Positions 1 through 13,387 of a stretch of DNA of 64,000 nucleotides are shown here, piece by piece. The DNA lies in the NCBI RefSeq assembly GCF_021462225.1, contig NC_061811.1, positions 7,589,663 to 7,653,662 on the forward strand, in the 5' to 3' direction. Numbering within the stretch: position 1 is the stretch's first letter; every line of letters begins with the position of its first letter. This DNA comes from Girardinichthys multiradiatus (lineage: Eukaryota; Chordata; Actinopteri; Cyprinodontiformes; Goodeidae). The position numbers and the translations under genes are program-made. A model generated the notes under the pieces. The model worked only from the letters and a program-made list of their open reading frames with translations. It had not been told where the DNA came from and did not search any database.

Positions 1-762
1 AAATTTCTGTCTTACTGTTTAAGTAATAGGATTGCTTCACCTTGCTTTACAGCACTTTGGTCCAACTAGTGCGATTTTAAATGTGTTTTATACACACATT
101 GGCATTGGTGTTTTGGTCTAACACTTATGTGAACCCAAAATTCAGTTTCTCTGAAAATGTTACATGACCAAAATGTTCATTGGGAAGACTGTGGAACTGA
201 CAGCAGACAGGGTAAGCCACCAAAGGTTATTAATAACAAAGCTTGAATAAAGTTGAGTAGAAGGAAAACATATGATGGCAAAAGTGCACACCTAACAAAG
301 ATAACTGCAGCCTTGAGAGAAATGTGAAGCAAGGATCATTTAGGAGTAGGTTGGCAAGTCCCAAAGCGTGGAGTGCAGTTGGAGTGAGTGCCTCAAGTGC
401 CATTCCTCAACCGGTAACAACATCAGGAGCATCTTACCCAGGCTAAGGATAAATCTTCCATTCATTTAGAAACAAAGACACTTGAGTCTGGAGAAAGAGT
501 GGAGAGTCCAAATTCCTTGAGGTTCAGAGTCGGCTTTTCAAAGTTGGTGACTATTTAGGAAGCCATGCCATCTGTTGGTGTTTGTCCACTTTACCAAGTC
601 CAAAGTCAGCCAAGCAGTTTACCAGGGAATGCTGGTGCACATCATTCAGTAATTTATGCAAAAGGACCCCAACGAAGTATTGAGTGTATATGCTAAACAG
701 CACGTGGAAATACTTTTCAGGAGGCCCACATTTCTGTATTCTGTAAGTTCCTAATACTGAAG
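1..762. other. No gene seen; AT-rich non-coding
   Basis: No convincing coding exon or RNA gene. A short stretch near 130-160 resembles the terminal region of Tc1-type elements seen elsewhere in the window (compare 39250-39320), so part of it may be decayed transposon. Confidence 0.4.
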
Positions 763-835
763 AGAGGTATCCCAATCCTTGTGGTTTTTAGTATAACAAT
801 GGCCATCAGTGGGTTATACATGGACAAACATGATC
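763..835. repeat. Short dispersed repeat, second copy near 53255
   Basis: About 70 bp is nearly identical to 53255-53322, sharing 'ggtatcccaatc' and 'agtataacaatggccatcag'. In both places L2-type LINE sequence follows: directly at 53321, within about 200 bp here. The wider family is not recognised. Confidence 0.6.
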
Positions 836-865
836 AGTTTATTATTTTACTTAGTATCCCTACAC

Positions 866-1012
866 GTGGCCCGTTCTGGGGTTGCCGGGCTCTGGCACTT
901 GGTGGTTTGGTCTGGCCACCCCGGCGGCCCCGCACCATTCCGGACCCTTTGTGGGGTGCCTTGAGACGACATTGTTGTAAATAGGCACTATATAAATAAA
1001 CAAACTGAAACT
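866..1012 (+). repeat. 3' end of a LINE-like element
   Basis: A GC-rich stretch is followed by 'gccttgagacgac', a 'cactatataaataaac' motif and short A-rich tail repeats. This is the organisation of the L2-type 3' ends at 2220-2294 and 25740-25800, but the upstream GC-rich part differs, so it is probably a related LINE or SINE family using a similar 3' tail. Confidence 0.5.
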
Positions 1013-1015
1013 GAA

Positions 1016-2294
1016 ACTATCTCTGTAGTTATGCTGCCATAAGCTGCTATAGGCTTAGGCTGCTAGGCTGCTTTCTAGAGTTTCCTTCTTTCATCTCCAG
1101 AACATTGCCAAAATTAGGAATATTCTGTCCAGGAGTGACGCTGAAAAACTAGTCCATGCATTTGTCACTTCAAGGCTGGACTATTGTAATTCTTTACTAT
1201 CAGGATGTCCACAAAATGCAGTTAAAAGCCTTCAGCTAATTCAAAATGCTACAGCAAGAGTTCTGATAAAAATTTGAAAGAGAGATCATGTTTCTCCTAT
1301 TTTAGCTTCCCTTCATTGGCTCCCTGTTAAATCCAGAATAGAATTTAAAATTCTCCTCCTCACATATAAAGCCCTTAATGATCTAGCTCCATCATACATC
1401 AGAGATCTGATTGTTCCATATGTTCCTAACAGAGCATTTTGTTCTCAGACTGCAGGTTTACTGGTGGTTCCTAGAGTCTCTAGAAGTAGAATGGGAGGCA
1501 GATCCTTTAGTTATCAGGCTCCTCTCCTGTGGAACCAGCTCCCAGTTTTAGTCCGTGAGGCAGACACCCTGTCTACTTTTAAGGCTAAGCTTAAAACTTT
1601 CCTTTTTGATAAAGCTTATAGTTAGAGTGGCTTAGGTTATCCTGAGCTATCTCTGTAGTTATGCTGCTATAGGCTTAGGCTGCTGGAGGACATAATGACC
1701 ACTTTCACCCTCTTTGCTACATTCTCACACTACTCTCTAATTCTGCATTATTTGCTGTTATTTCAGTTTTTAACTTTATGTTCTCTCTCTTTTATCTTCC
1801 TAGAAGCTACAAGTGGCCTGGCTCTGTGTTTACCTGTGACACCTTTCTGCTGGCAACAACTTAATGCTCACCTTCTACAGATGATCCACTTGGCCCTGTC
1901 TTTCAGTGTTTAACCCTTTCTTTCTCCGAGATATACCAATTGACTGAGCTTTTACTGTGACTAACTCTATGTGCTCTCTTTCAGACTCTAACCTTGAAAA
2001 CTGAGTTTATCTGTTCTTTCTTCCTAGGTGAAATGACTAAAGGAGGTACATCCACTAACATTTACTTTTCCTTCCCATAGAAAGTACTCCTGGATCAGTG
2101 CTTCTTTGTTCTATTTGTGTCTCTGCTCTGTTCTCTCAAAACGTTTTATCCAATTTGAATAAATAACTAACTCCAACTGCACTGTTCAATGGTTAGGATT
2201 AATTGGAATGTATGTACCTGACTTTTGTGAAGTGCCTTGAGACAACAGGTGTTGTGAATTGGCGCTATATAAATAAACTGAATTGAATTGAATT
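1016..2294 (+). mobile_element. L2/CR1-group LINE, 3' part (copy 1)
   Basis: Encodes the C-terminal part of a LINE reverse transcriptase ORF (about 1079-1623) closely matching the copy at 24318-24869. It has an in-frame stop near 1277 and is dead. About 600 bp of 3' UTR follows, then the diagnostic tail 'ggcgctatataaataaac' with TGAAT repeats at 2265-2294. The first 55 bp (1016-1071) duplicate a segment that normally lies after the RT stop, seen again at 1647-1685, so the 5' side is rearranged. RT catalytic motifs are absent (5' truncation). Confidence 0.8.
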
Positions 2295-3588
2295 TAACCT
2301 TGGGGTATCCCATGAGCCAGTTCTGTGGAATTAGACTTCATCTGACTTTCAAGAATGCTGAATCTTCTTCCAGCGAGGAGATGTGAACCATTTTAACTTT
2401 TTAAGATAGCACAGTCAAATCTTTAAGTCTATTAATCATAATACGGTGGTTGACTTATTGAATCCAACAGATGACAATAGAATAACTTAATTTACTTGTT
2501 TGGTGGTTCACCAGTGGGACTGTTGCTTCAAAATTAAGCATTAATGAACATTAAGGTCCTCCAGTTGTAAACAAAACTAGTCTCTGTCATACACTCACTC
2601 TATTGCAGACAAAGTAACCACAGAGTCTTAATGAGTACAATCCTGCATGTTTTTTTTTCCTCTCAGTCTGGTGAAAAGTTGGCCCACCCAGGTCTTCTGC
2701 TATCCAGCTGATTCCAATTAGACGCTCCCATTAAATAATACTGTGATGCAGCGGTTTACTGAGAACAGGAGCAAGAGGAAGAGAGCACATTAAGAAAGTT
2801 CTCTTCTCCAGAGGTTAATCTTTCATTTTCAGCCTAATTTAGAAAGCACCAGGAAACATGCATGTATGGAGAATGAGAAAAAGGGAGACAAAAACAGCAG
2901 AGGTGGTTTGATCTGAGAGCAGAGAGATGTATCAGAGCTAAAGAAGAAGATGGACAGAGGCAGAACAAAAAAGGATTACATTTACACAAAAGGGAAATAA
3001 GAAAACAGACCAAAGCATTTCCTGGATTCTGACCACGCAGCAACACCACATGTTGCTGAAACATTTCATTTGTTCTCTGTTTGAGTGGAAAATGACTGGT
3101 TGTGATCCAATCAGACGGCCTGTCACTGGGACGTGAGACTGAGCGAATATGAGGAAATGTTTACAGACCGGCCCACCCTGCCGCAAGCATCAATCTTCTC
3201 TATCAGATTATGCGCACTGAAATAAATCCAGAGCGACTGGCCGATATGCAGATCACACCGCTTTATGTAAATGATGGAGGAGCTGTCTCCAAGGTGGGTG
3301 GAATCTCTGGCAGAAACGCCGGTCGAGACAGTAACATTCAAAGCAAAGGGGCTGCTGCAGATGATTGTTATGGCATTAAATGTTTGCGAGACAATGCATC
3401 ATACACGTGTCAGATGATGGAACAATAATATTGTGAATATGTTGAAGTAGGTCAAGCTGAGTCCAGCTGATCTGAGGTCTTTGTGCAGAAAGCTGAGCTG
3501 AATGCTGAGGGAAGTGCATGTCTGCTTTGAAGAGAAGCTTTGTATCTGGGTACACAGCACCCCCTAGAGGATAATCCTAAATACTAAT

Positions 3589-3594
<6 letters not shown>
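2295..3594. other. No gene seen
   Basis: No coding exon supported. The block 3070-3320 is higher in GC, keeps CpGs and is low in simple repeats, but its short reading frames show no recognisable domain. Confidence 0.4.

Positions 3595-3631
<37 letters not shown>
3595..3631. repeat. (GT)n microsatellite
   Basis: Uninterrupted GT dinucleotides, about 18 units. The complementary AC tract lies 150 bp downstream at 3781-3829. Confidence 0.95.
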
Positions 3632-3633
<2 letters not shown>

Positions 3634-3779
3634 AGGTAGATTGAACAAACGGAAAGGGATAGTATGTGTGTATGTGAGGGCATTAAGCATTGGGTTAGAC
3701 TGAGCAGAGACTCAGTGACTTTATACTTTTGATAATCTGGATTAAATCCTTCTGGGACAGTATTAAACACCACTGGTCC

Positions 3780-3780
<1 letters not shown>

Positions 3781-3829
<49 letters not shown>
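3781..3829. repeat. (AC)n microsatellite
   Basis: Uninterrupted AC dinucleotides, about 24 units, in inverted orientation to the GT tract at 3595-3631. Confidence 0.95.
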
Positions 3830-3831
<2 letters not shown>

Positions 3832-4410
3832 CCTCATATATTCTAAGATTACAATGCTACTTCTAATACTGTCTCTAAACATATTCATGTAGATTAAATC
3901 TTTTCATCTGTTGTCCATAACTTCAAGTGCATCCCCTCTAAAACGTTTTGACATACATGCTTCATTATCTGATACTAAAACTCTATCATTTTCTTAGTTA
4001 TTAAGGAAGCTGCACCTCTTACAGCTTCTGAATATTCTCCGTGTTTGATGGGGCAAGGGAAGGAGAACTGAGGGGTGGGCAGCTCTGTGCTTGGTCCAGA
4101 GGGAGCATTATAGGTTTGATTGGATTGGGGTTGGGGATTTGTGTATTAAACTGAGATTACAACGTGATCCAGCATTTCGCAGGGAAATCCACTCAACAGT
4201 AGAAGTCCAGTGACCACCTCTGCGCTGCCTGATTCTATTTATTTCTGTCCTGCCCCACTGGGCTGTGTGCTTCTGACTTGTGTTTACAGTTTATTTACTC
4301 CCCCCCACTGTGTTTTGTTGCATTTATTGTTTTGTTTTTCTTTGGTATACAACAGCCCACTCAGTTCAGTTTTAACCTACATAATGTTCCACTCAGTTTA
4401 ATAGCATACA
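3830..4410. other. No gene seen
   Basis: AT-rich DNA without a supported exon, RNA gene or recognised repeat. Confidence 0.35.
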
Positions 4411-4810
4411 GTGGATTTTAAAAGTGTACATACCCCTAATTTGATTGATAATAAAGTCAAAACATGTCCTACCTTTAACGTAGTCTTCATCATGTACAAT
4501 TCAACTAAAAACTAAATAAATGTAAAAGGGGTCGTGATATGTAAAATATTTACATTTATATTCAAGAAATATTATTGAAAAGTTCATTTATTTCAGAAAC
4601 TCAGTTCAATAAGTGAAACACATATAGATTATTTACCCTCAGATTGATGTTATCAAGCCTTTATTTCTGTTAATTATAATGGTTTTCTGCTTACAGCTAA
4701 TGAAAATATGACATTTAAGATTAGAAAAATACATCAGACCAATAAAAATAAACATTTGTAATACAGAAATGTGGGCATAATGAAAAGTATGTTTAATACC
4801 TGCTTAGAGA
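4411..4810. mobile_element. Tc1-type terminal-repeat remnants
   Basis: The stretch 4411-4440 ('cagtggattttaaaag') and the block 4560-4700 (a 'cagctaatgaaaa' type ending) look like terminal repeats of teleost Tc1-type elements. No transposase remains, and both ends cannot be delimited, so this is probably two decayed non-autonomous insertions. Confidence 0.45.
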
Positions 4811-4884
4811 TTGGTATTTTCAAAAGGTGCTTTTAATCTGATAAATAAGCCTCATCAAAACAAACAATGTAATTTACTGAATAT

Positions 4885-5165
4885 TGTATATATCTTCTTC
4901 TTTGTCCTGCTACCCTCGCAGGTCGCCACAGCAGATCACCTGCCTCCATTTCACCCTGTCCTTTGCCTCTTCAATTGTTACACCAACCATCTCCATGTCC
5001 TCCACCAACAAGTCAATGAATCTTGTCTGGGGTCTTTCTCTGTATATTTGTTTTGACCCAAGTTTTGTGCTTGACACGACCCTCACCAATTTATCCACGC
5101 TTTGGACCGGCACTGAGGGATGCACCCCCCAGTGGCTGGTTTGTATTGTTTGCCATATATAGACA
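4885..5165 (-). repeat. Dispersed repeat, probably LINE-derived
   Basis: The 'ctaccctcgcaggtcgccac' block followed by 'catctccatgtcctccacc' resembles a very common teleost interspersed repeat. No open frame survives; family assignment is from memory and weak. Confidence 0.35.
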
Positions 5166-5171
5166 TTATAA

Positions 5172-6485
5172 AACAGTAAAGGTGGACTGATCAGAGAACA
5201 ATACATGTTTCACATTGTCCACAGCCCAAGATTTGCGCTCCTTGCACCATTGAAACCGACGTTTGGCATTGGCATGAGTGACCAAAGGTTTGGCTATAGC
5301 AGCCCGGCCGTGTACATTGACCCTGTGGAGCTCCCGACGGACAGTTCTGGTGGAAACAGGAGAGTTGAGGTGCACATTTAATTCTGCCGTGATGTGGGCA
5401 GCCGTGGTTTTATGGTTTTTGGATACAATCCGGGTTAGCACCCGAACATCCCTTTCAGACAGCTTCCTCTGGCGTCCACAGTTAATCCTGTTGGATGTGG
5501 TTCTTGGTGATATGCTGACATTACCCTGGATACCGTGGCTCTTGATACATCACAATGACTTGCTGTCTTGGTCACAGATGCACCAGCAGAATCAGAATCA
5601 GCTTTATTGCCAAGTTCGTACATACAAACAAATAATTTGACTCCAGTACACTTTGCTCTTTGGTTTTGTTTTTGCATTACAGAATATACATATTTACAAT
5701 GTACAATATACACATATATAATAAAAAGGTGCATTTGCAACATCTGTATGCTGTTGTTTTGTACTTTATTAAATGTTCATCAGAGAAACAGCCTGGGGGA
5801 AGAAACTGTCTCTGTGGCGGCTGGTTTTAGTGAACAGTGCTCTGTAGCGATGGCCTGAAGGTAAAGCTCTGAACAGTTTATGTGCAGGGTGTGTGGGGTC
5901 TGCAGAGATTTCTTCTTTCGAACAGTGTCTATGTGTGAAGACCATCTCAGGTCCTCAGAGATGGTGGTTCCTAAGAACCTGAAGTGATCCACGGCCGATA
6001 CAGTGTTGTTGAGGATGGTGAGGGGGGTGTATGGGGGAGGTGTTCTCCGAAAGTCCACCACCATTTCCACAGTCTTGAGTGGGTTGAGTTCCAGGTAGTT
6101 CTGACTGCACCAGTGTACCAGCCGATCCACCTGCTGTCTGTATGCAGACTCATCACCGTCTTGGAAACTTAAGGAGTTTCATGGATGAGTTCGATGAGGT
6201 GCAGTCATTTGTGTACAGGGAGAAGAGGAGTGGGGATAGAACACACCCCTGGGGGGCACCAGTACTTATTGGTCTGGATCGGGAGAAGATGCTCCCCAGT
6301 CTCACCTGCTGCTGTCGGTCCGTCAGGAAGCTGTTGATCCACTGACAGGTGGAGGCTGTGATGTTGAGCTGGGTGAGCTTCTGGCGGAGGATGTCTGGTA
6401 TGATGGTGTTGAAGGCCGAGCTGAAGTCTAGCAAGACGTGCACCAACAATTTGTCAGGTGTTTCAGTTTCATTGTCCAACCCCTG
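5172..6485 (-). pseudogene. Tc1 element, family A, broken copy split by a LINE
   Basis: The outer end at 6485 carries the family A terminal motif (on the minus strand 'caggggttggacaatgaaac') next to TA at 6486-6487. Minus-strand transposase sequence at 5172-5586 matches the central part of the copies at 17880 and 56512: the segment with 'AAQITAELN'-like residues through 'LFSD', which carries the first catalytic Asp. Between the two parts lies a LINE at 5587-6429. The Tc1 piece is also internally deleted between its terminal repeat and the start of the transposase, and it lacks the C-terminal half, including the second Asp and the Glu. It is not functional. Confidence 0.8.
5587..6429 (-). mobile_element. 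LINE (L2/CR1-group) 3' part inserted in a Tc1 element
   Basis: On the minus strand it encodes LINE RT segments: 'LLDFSSAFNT', 'GAPQGCVLSPLLFSLYTND', then 'LVHWCSQNYLELNPLKTVEM'. The same protein is encoded on the plus strand at 42547-43404. The 3' tail of 'ttctgattctg' type lies at 5587-5605. The copy is 5'-truncated at the RT domain and frameshifted. The catalytic YADD-type region and the segment after 'DTVRKK' are damaged. Tc1 family A sequence sits on both sides, so this LINE landed in the Tc1 element. Confidence 0.8.
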
Positions 6486-6487
6486 TA

Positions 6488-7095
6488 TATTCTCCACTGT
6501 TCAACCATTTCCTTGTCGGTTCTTTCCGTAATTTAGATTGTCTGTTTTCTCTATGGTTGCTCCATCGCCAAAGCGGTTTCCAGAATGTTTTTCCTGCTGT
6601 GCTTCCTGCGTGTCTCCTTTAATTTAGTTAGTTTTCTGTACTTTACTAAATCCTCTCATTCACCACAATCTTCCTGTTGTTATGTCTGCATTTGGGTCTT
6701 CCAACAGCTACACCAAATCTGACAAAAGGTGCTGCTTGCACAAGTGTGCACACTTGATGGCAGTTTATACCTGCCACCAATTATAGTTATTATAATTAAC
6801 AGGAAATAACACTCAGCTGCCCCATTAGGACATTTGCATCCTTTAGCTGAAGCCACAGTTTCCAAATTGGTTTGAAAGGATAAAAATGATCTGATGGCAC
6901 AAAGGTATCAGTCAGGAAGGGGGTAAACTACAATCTAAGAGACAGAATCTTTAGTCAGCTCACAATTGGATTACGATGCAATTGTAGATCAATTATTGAC
7001 CTATCATGCAGTGTACATGATCTTATGTGTTCACCATAAACTGTCCTGGTTCTGTACTAACTCGCTTCTGAGTTCTGAATTTGCTGTTTATTATA
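6488..7095. other. No gene seen
   Basis: Non-coding and AT-rich; nothing recognised. Confidence 0.35.
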
Positions 7096-7098
7096 AAA

Positions 7099-7122
7099 GC
7101 AGATAAAATCTATTTTATCTGC
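7099..7122. repeat. Short perfect inverted repeat
   Basis: Arms 'gcagataaaat' and 'attttatctgc' (11 bp each) are separated by 2 bp. Confidence 0.8.
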
Positions 7123-7124
7123 AA

Positions 7125-7640
7125 ACAACAACAGGACAAAACATGAAAAAATAAAGGGATACATCAAGACTGAGATAATAAGTAAAACTGTCAGGGAGGC
7201 TGCCTAGACGCTCACAGTAGCACTGAAGGAGCTGCAGGAATATCTGGTCAGTATGGTTGCGTTCTACATATGACAACAATTTGTTTTCTTCTATATTTGA
7301 GTGGATTAAGAAGGGTTGTAAACCAGAAGCCTTTTCTTCCAAATAAAACATCCAGGGCTGGTTACAATCTCCCAAAAACCTGTGGTAGATTGTTTTATGG
7401 TCTGATGGAATCAAACAGGAACATTGTGGCCGTGTTACCAAAAGATGTTTTAGCACAACAACAACACTGCACATCACCAAAGGAACATCATACCCACATG
7501 AAAACAGTGTGGTGGCAACATCATGATCTGGTCTTTTATTCAGATGTAACTAGCACTCTTGTGAAGTACGATGAAATTATCAACCACCCTCAATACCAGC
7601 TCATTCTGACCCAAAACCTTTAGGTGTCTGCCAGACAGCT
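7125..7640 (+). pseudogene. Decayed Tc1-type transposase remnant
   Basis: The stretch around 7440-7530 ('caacactgcacatcacc', then a 'gtggtggcaacatcatg' block) matches the region before the 'GGGSIMLWGCF'-type segment of Tc1 transposases. The frame is broken and no catalytic triad can be read. Confidence 0.5.
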
Positions 7641-7830
7641 GGGGAGAAGGAGGGGTTTTACTTTTCAGCATCGCTGTGATTCCAAACATACATCAAAAAC
7701 AAAAAAATGACTTTTCCAGAAGAATTTCTTTTTTCCTTCTTTCATGTGTCCTGTCTTGGTATTTCAGGCATACCATATAGAGAAGCTGGTTGCCTACATG
7801 TGCCAGGGCAGATTTGCTCTAGGAAAAGGA

Positions 7831-7975
7831 CATTCATTCATTCATTCAATCATTCATTCATTCATCTTCTATACCACTTATTCCATTGTGGGTCACGGGG
7901 AAGCTGGTGCCTATCTTCAGCAGTCTACGGGCGAGAGGCAGGGTACACTCTGGACAGGTCGCCAATCCATCGCAG
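7831..7975 (-). mobile_element. tRNA-derived SINE, 3' part
   Basis: A run of CATT/TTCA tetranucleotides is followed by the 'gaagctggtgcctatct' and 'tggacaggtcgcca' blocks shared with the fuller SINE at 31919-32274. Only the tail half is present. Confidence 0.65.
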
Positions 7976-9040
7976 ATTTCTCGAAAAGTATATCTCAAGA
8001 CGAAATCCTAATTGTGTGATTAACTTTGTTAAACCGAGACTGGATCCAGCATCAATGCAGGCAGGCCACATTGATGTAAAGTAACCCCAGAGAAAAATTG
8101 AAGTTTTAGAATGACCTATAGCCAGAGTCCAGCTAACACTGACGGAAGATGTGTACAGTCACCTGGAGAGGGGTGGAGACAAGAGATATCTCTTAACATC
8201 TGCAAGGTAGAGGAGTCAAATATTAAATAGAGGACAGAAGGATGAATCTGGATTTAAAGGTTGCTTTAAACTTTAAACATTAAGGTGTGCATGCTTATGC
8301 AACCACATTAAGGCAGCTTTTTTATGTATTCACCCTCTAACAGATTAATTTTTTTTGTTGAATTTTACAGGATATTTGCAAGACAAATGTGGAAAAAGGT
8401 TTGAAAAATTTCATCATGTCATTGTTTGTTAATAATTTAATCATTTTCATTTGATTCTTATTTCTTTTTGATATACTCAGTCTCTTCTGCTCACTTCTAT
8501 GTTGTTAATAATAATTTGATTAATTAAGGATCAAACAGTAAATAAAAAGACTCAGTTGGTTTTAAAGAGCATTAACGTTATCAGCATTTCAGACACAGCT
8601 GTTAACACATTTGTGTATTGACCTCTGACTGATTATATGAGCTCCTAGCCCCTGATCAAAGTCACCATACAGACCAAGTTATTGAGATGCATTGCTATTG
8701 ATCGCCCTGTCTGAGTCTCTGCAAGCAAACCATCGAACATATTTGCAAAAATATTGAACTCTTGAATTGTAATACCATTAAGGCTGGGTGGAAGCACTGT
8801 TGACTGTGAGGTGGTGGTGGAAGGGTGCGACAATGACTTATTTTGTCCAAGTGTAACAAATATTTTCATGCCTAACAAGTTGTTGAAATCCTGTTTTGCT
8901 GTTGAATAACATCACACATCCTCCCTTTGGGACTGTTGAAATTAATTTGACGTTTTTGCATCTGAAAAAATTCAATCTGGGTTCTCCCACGGTCTTTTTG
9001 TAATATTAGCCAGAATACAAACGAAACTGAACATTATCCT
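7976..9040. other. No gene seen
   Basis: Non-coding, AT-rich. No domain-bearing exon could be supported. Confidence 0.35.
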
Positions 9041-9045
9041 CATTC

Positions 9046-9172
9046 ATCCATGGATGCATAGAGCTGCAAACATGCCAGCTCCATGCAGAAAGACCCCCAG
9101 CTGAGAGTCGAACCCAGGACCTTCTTGCTGCAAGGCAACAGTGCTACCAACTGTGTCACCTTGCAGCCTATC
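9046..9172 (-). mobile_element. tRNA-derived SINE, 5' (tRNA-like) part
   Basis: Carries 'ctccatgcagaaagaccccc' and 'gaacccaggaccttcttgct', the head half of the SINE at 31919-32274. On the minus strand this contains a B-box-like element (GGTTCGACTC). The head half here and tail half at 7831-7975 lie about 1 kb apart in the same orientation, possibly one SINE split by a later event. Confidence 0.6.
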
Positions 9173-9840
9173 CTCAGTCAACTGCTCTTCTACTTGTCTC
9201 TTCCAAGTTATAAAGAAATTTGATTAACTCAGCCCCTCTGTGAATTTTTTTCTTGGCTGATCTGTTTCAGAAATATGAAGGGGCTGCTGCACATCTGTTG
9301 CACTGATCGGTTGGTTGTCTGGATCGCCAAGGTCGGGAATGAGTGCTAGAGTCCCCGAGAAGATTAGCTCACAAAGGAAATCAAGATTCAGTGAAAGAAG
9401 ATGTGTGACAACTCTTTATTTCTCTCCTATGGATTCATGTCTTTCCGGCCGTGAATCCATAGTATTTACCTTGGGTCGAACTCTCCCCATCCCCCCACTC
9501 TCCTATCTGTCTGTACACACAGCCAGAAGTATTGGGTCTACAGAGAGAGACATTGATTTTCTGTCAGAAATGCAAGGGCTGAGGGCCTATTAGGCGAGGA
9601 CCAGACAGACGGACAGATGTGCACACACACATACACACACTTGATGTGCCACATCATGCATCTAAATGACTTTGGGTACAAAGCTTGCATTTTTCCAGCA
9701 TGCATATTCCCCACTGCAGTGGGCTGCTTGAGGTAGAATTACTGGAACTCAGTTTTATTGTTGCATCCCAATGAATGTGTAAGTACAATATGTATATAAA
9801 GAGAAACTAGAAATTAGTGTTTTAATGCTTTCTGCAATTC
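9173..9840. other. No gene seen
   Basis: Non-coding; nothing recognised. Confidence 0.35.
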
Positions 9841-9843
9841 GTG

Positions 9844-11479
<1,636 letters not shown>

Positions 11480-11990
11480 ATCTTATGACTTGGGTCAAGT
11501 GTTTTGGGTTTCCTTCCACAAGTTTCTCACAATAGTTTGCTGGAGTTTTGGCCTATTTCTCCTGACAGAACTGTTGTAACTGAGTCAAGTTTGTAGGCTG
11601 CCTTGTTTGCACACACATTTTCAACTGCCCACAAATGTTCTGAGAAAATAAGATCAGGGCTTTGTGATGGCCACTCCAAAACAGTGACTTGGTTGTCTTT
11701 AAGCCACTTTCTAATTAATTTGGTGGTATGTTTAGGCTATTTCTCTATTTGGACAACAGATTTGCATCCAAGCATCGAGCTTTCTGGTTGATGTCTTAAG
11801 ACGCTACTTCAGTATTTCCACACAGTCTTCTTTCCTCATGTTGCCACTAATATTAAGAAGTGTAACAGTTCATCCTGCAGCAAGACTCCTACACAACATG
11901 ATGCTGTCACCCTCAAACTTTATGGGTGAGCTGGTGTTATAGGGCTTGCATCTTCCTCCCATTTTAACAACCATTATGGCTAAATACTAA
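11480..11990 (-). pseudogene. Decayed Tc1 transposase, C-terminal half
   Basis: Read on the minus strand, 11655-11710 gives '[19 protein letters not shown]', the segment just before the catalytic Glu in Tc1 transposases. The following NPIE-type motif is eroded, so the Glu is lost. The 11860-11960 part matches the 'caacatgatgctgtcacc' region typical of these elements. Frames are disrupted. Confidence 0.7.
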
Positions 11991-13387
11991 ATTCACAGAT
12001 GTGCCTCAAATTAACCTATTTGTTATGGCTTAACCTATGAGAAGATTGTAAATCTATGAAATCATCATCTTGGCTTTTCCTAACTGTTTGTAGGCATAGT
12101 GATATCAGTGTATGTAAAAAAACAAACTCATTATTCTGGCATTCAGCAAATACAAATAAGTTTGGTAATCCTAACTGACCTAAAACAGGAAAGGTTTGGT
12201 CTGATTTAATGTCCAACAGTGAGTAAAATGCCTAATTACAGCTGTATAGACTACCGGTAATAATTTCACAATCTAGAACATTTTTGATTGAATAAGGGAT
12301 GAATTATTTCACCATATTTAATAATCTGCAGCAGTTGATTAAAAACATCCGCATCGTTTACTAATTTAGAAACCTAAAAACCTAATTCTGACCTGATACA
12401 GTCAGATGTTGTTTTTACAGCTTTGACTGCATCAACCTTGTCAGCATATGGAAGCTCTCTGTTAGGAAATATGTCTTTCCGCAGCAGCTGTGTTTGTGAT
12501 TGAAAAGAGAAAACCTTCAACCTGATGTAAAAATAGCTATAATTGGTTTTTATCTGCCAGACTTGATGGGCATGTTTGTGTTTACTTAGGGAAATCTGGC
12601 TGGTGAATCTGGTACAGAAAGAAAGCAGGTTTGCAAAGTTAGTTGGGAAAATGTTACAAATTGCATTGTTTCTTAATTTTCCTGGTCCATTTCTAACACT
12701 TATTTTGTACATACTCAGCCTGGTTTCTGGCCTTAACTAGCCATGGAGGCTGTAAAGAAACCTTCACAAGCATTTGTCACTTTAGTCTTTATGCCACTTT
12801 GCAACAGGTCGGACATCTGAATCCAACTGTATCACTGTTAAAGCAGCACACACTTAAGGCTGCTTTTAAAGAAATTAGTCATGCACTTTTTGTCAAACCG
12901 TATATCGAAGCCAAACTGTTGTCTTTATATCAGCTCAGGTTTATTTTGGGTTTTTCATGGGGAAACGTGGTGGTAACACAGTTGTTGTTGTTGTGGTGAT
13001 GACTGGGGTTAGCACTTAACAAACTTAAACCATAACTTTTCAACATGATCTAATTAAAGAAAACCTTTTTGTTTAGTATACATTTTTTGTTGCCTACCTT
13101 CAAGTGAAAGAGCTCAGACTTACCCTTCAGATGGAGCAGAATCACTCAGGTAAACTGTGTGTTGCACCTTTAATTCTCCATCAGGTGATTTAAAATGATC
13201 CATTAAGGCTCCTTGAAGAAAAGGTTCCTTGCAAAAAAATTAATTTGAGCTCCAGTCTCCTAGAGGTAAATTTGGCCAGAAAATGAATCACCATCCTGGC
13301 AACAGACACAAATCAACCTTGGGATCCTCTTAAATGGCATAAAATGCTACGGATGGAGAGATTGTTTTAAGGAAGGTCTGTGATGGA
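11991..13387. other. No gene seen
   Basis: AT-rich non-coding DNA with no recognised repeat or exon. Confidence 0.35.

Noticed and set aside
3564..3824. 86-codon minus-strand frame with Cys-Val and Thr-His runs
   Set aside because: Produced by the GT and AC microsatellites.
7831..7866. Direct-repeat array as a CRISPR
   Set aside because: Simple tetranucleotide (TTCA)n at a SINE tail; no spacers, and the genome is vertebrate.
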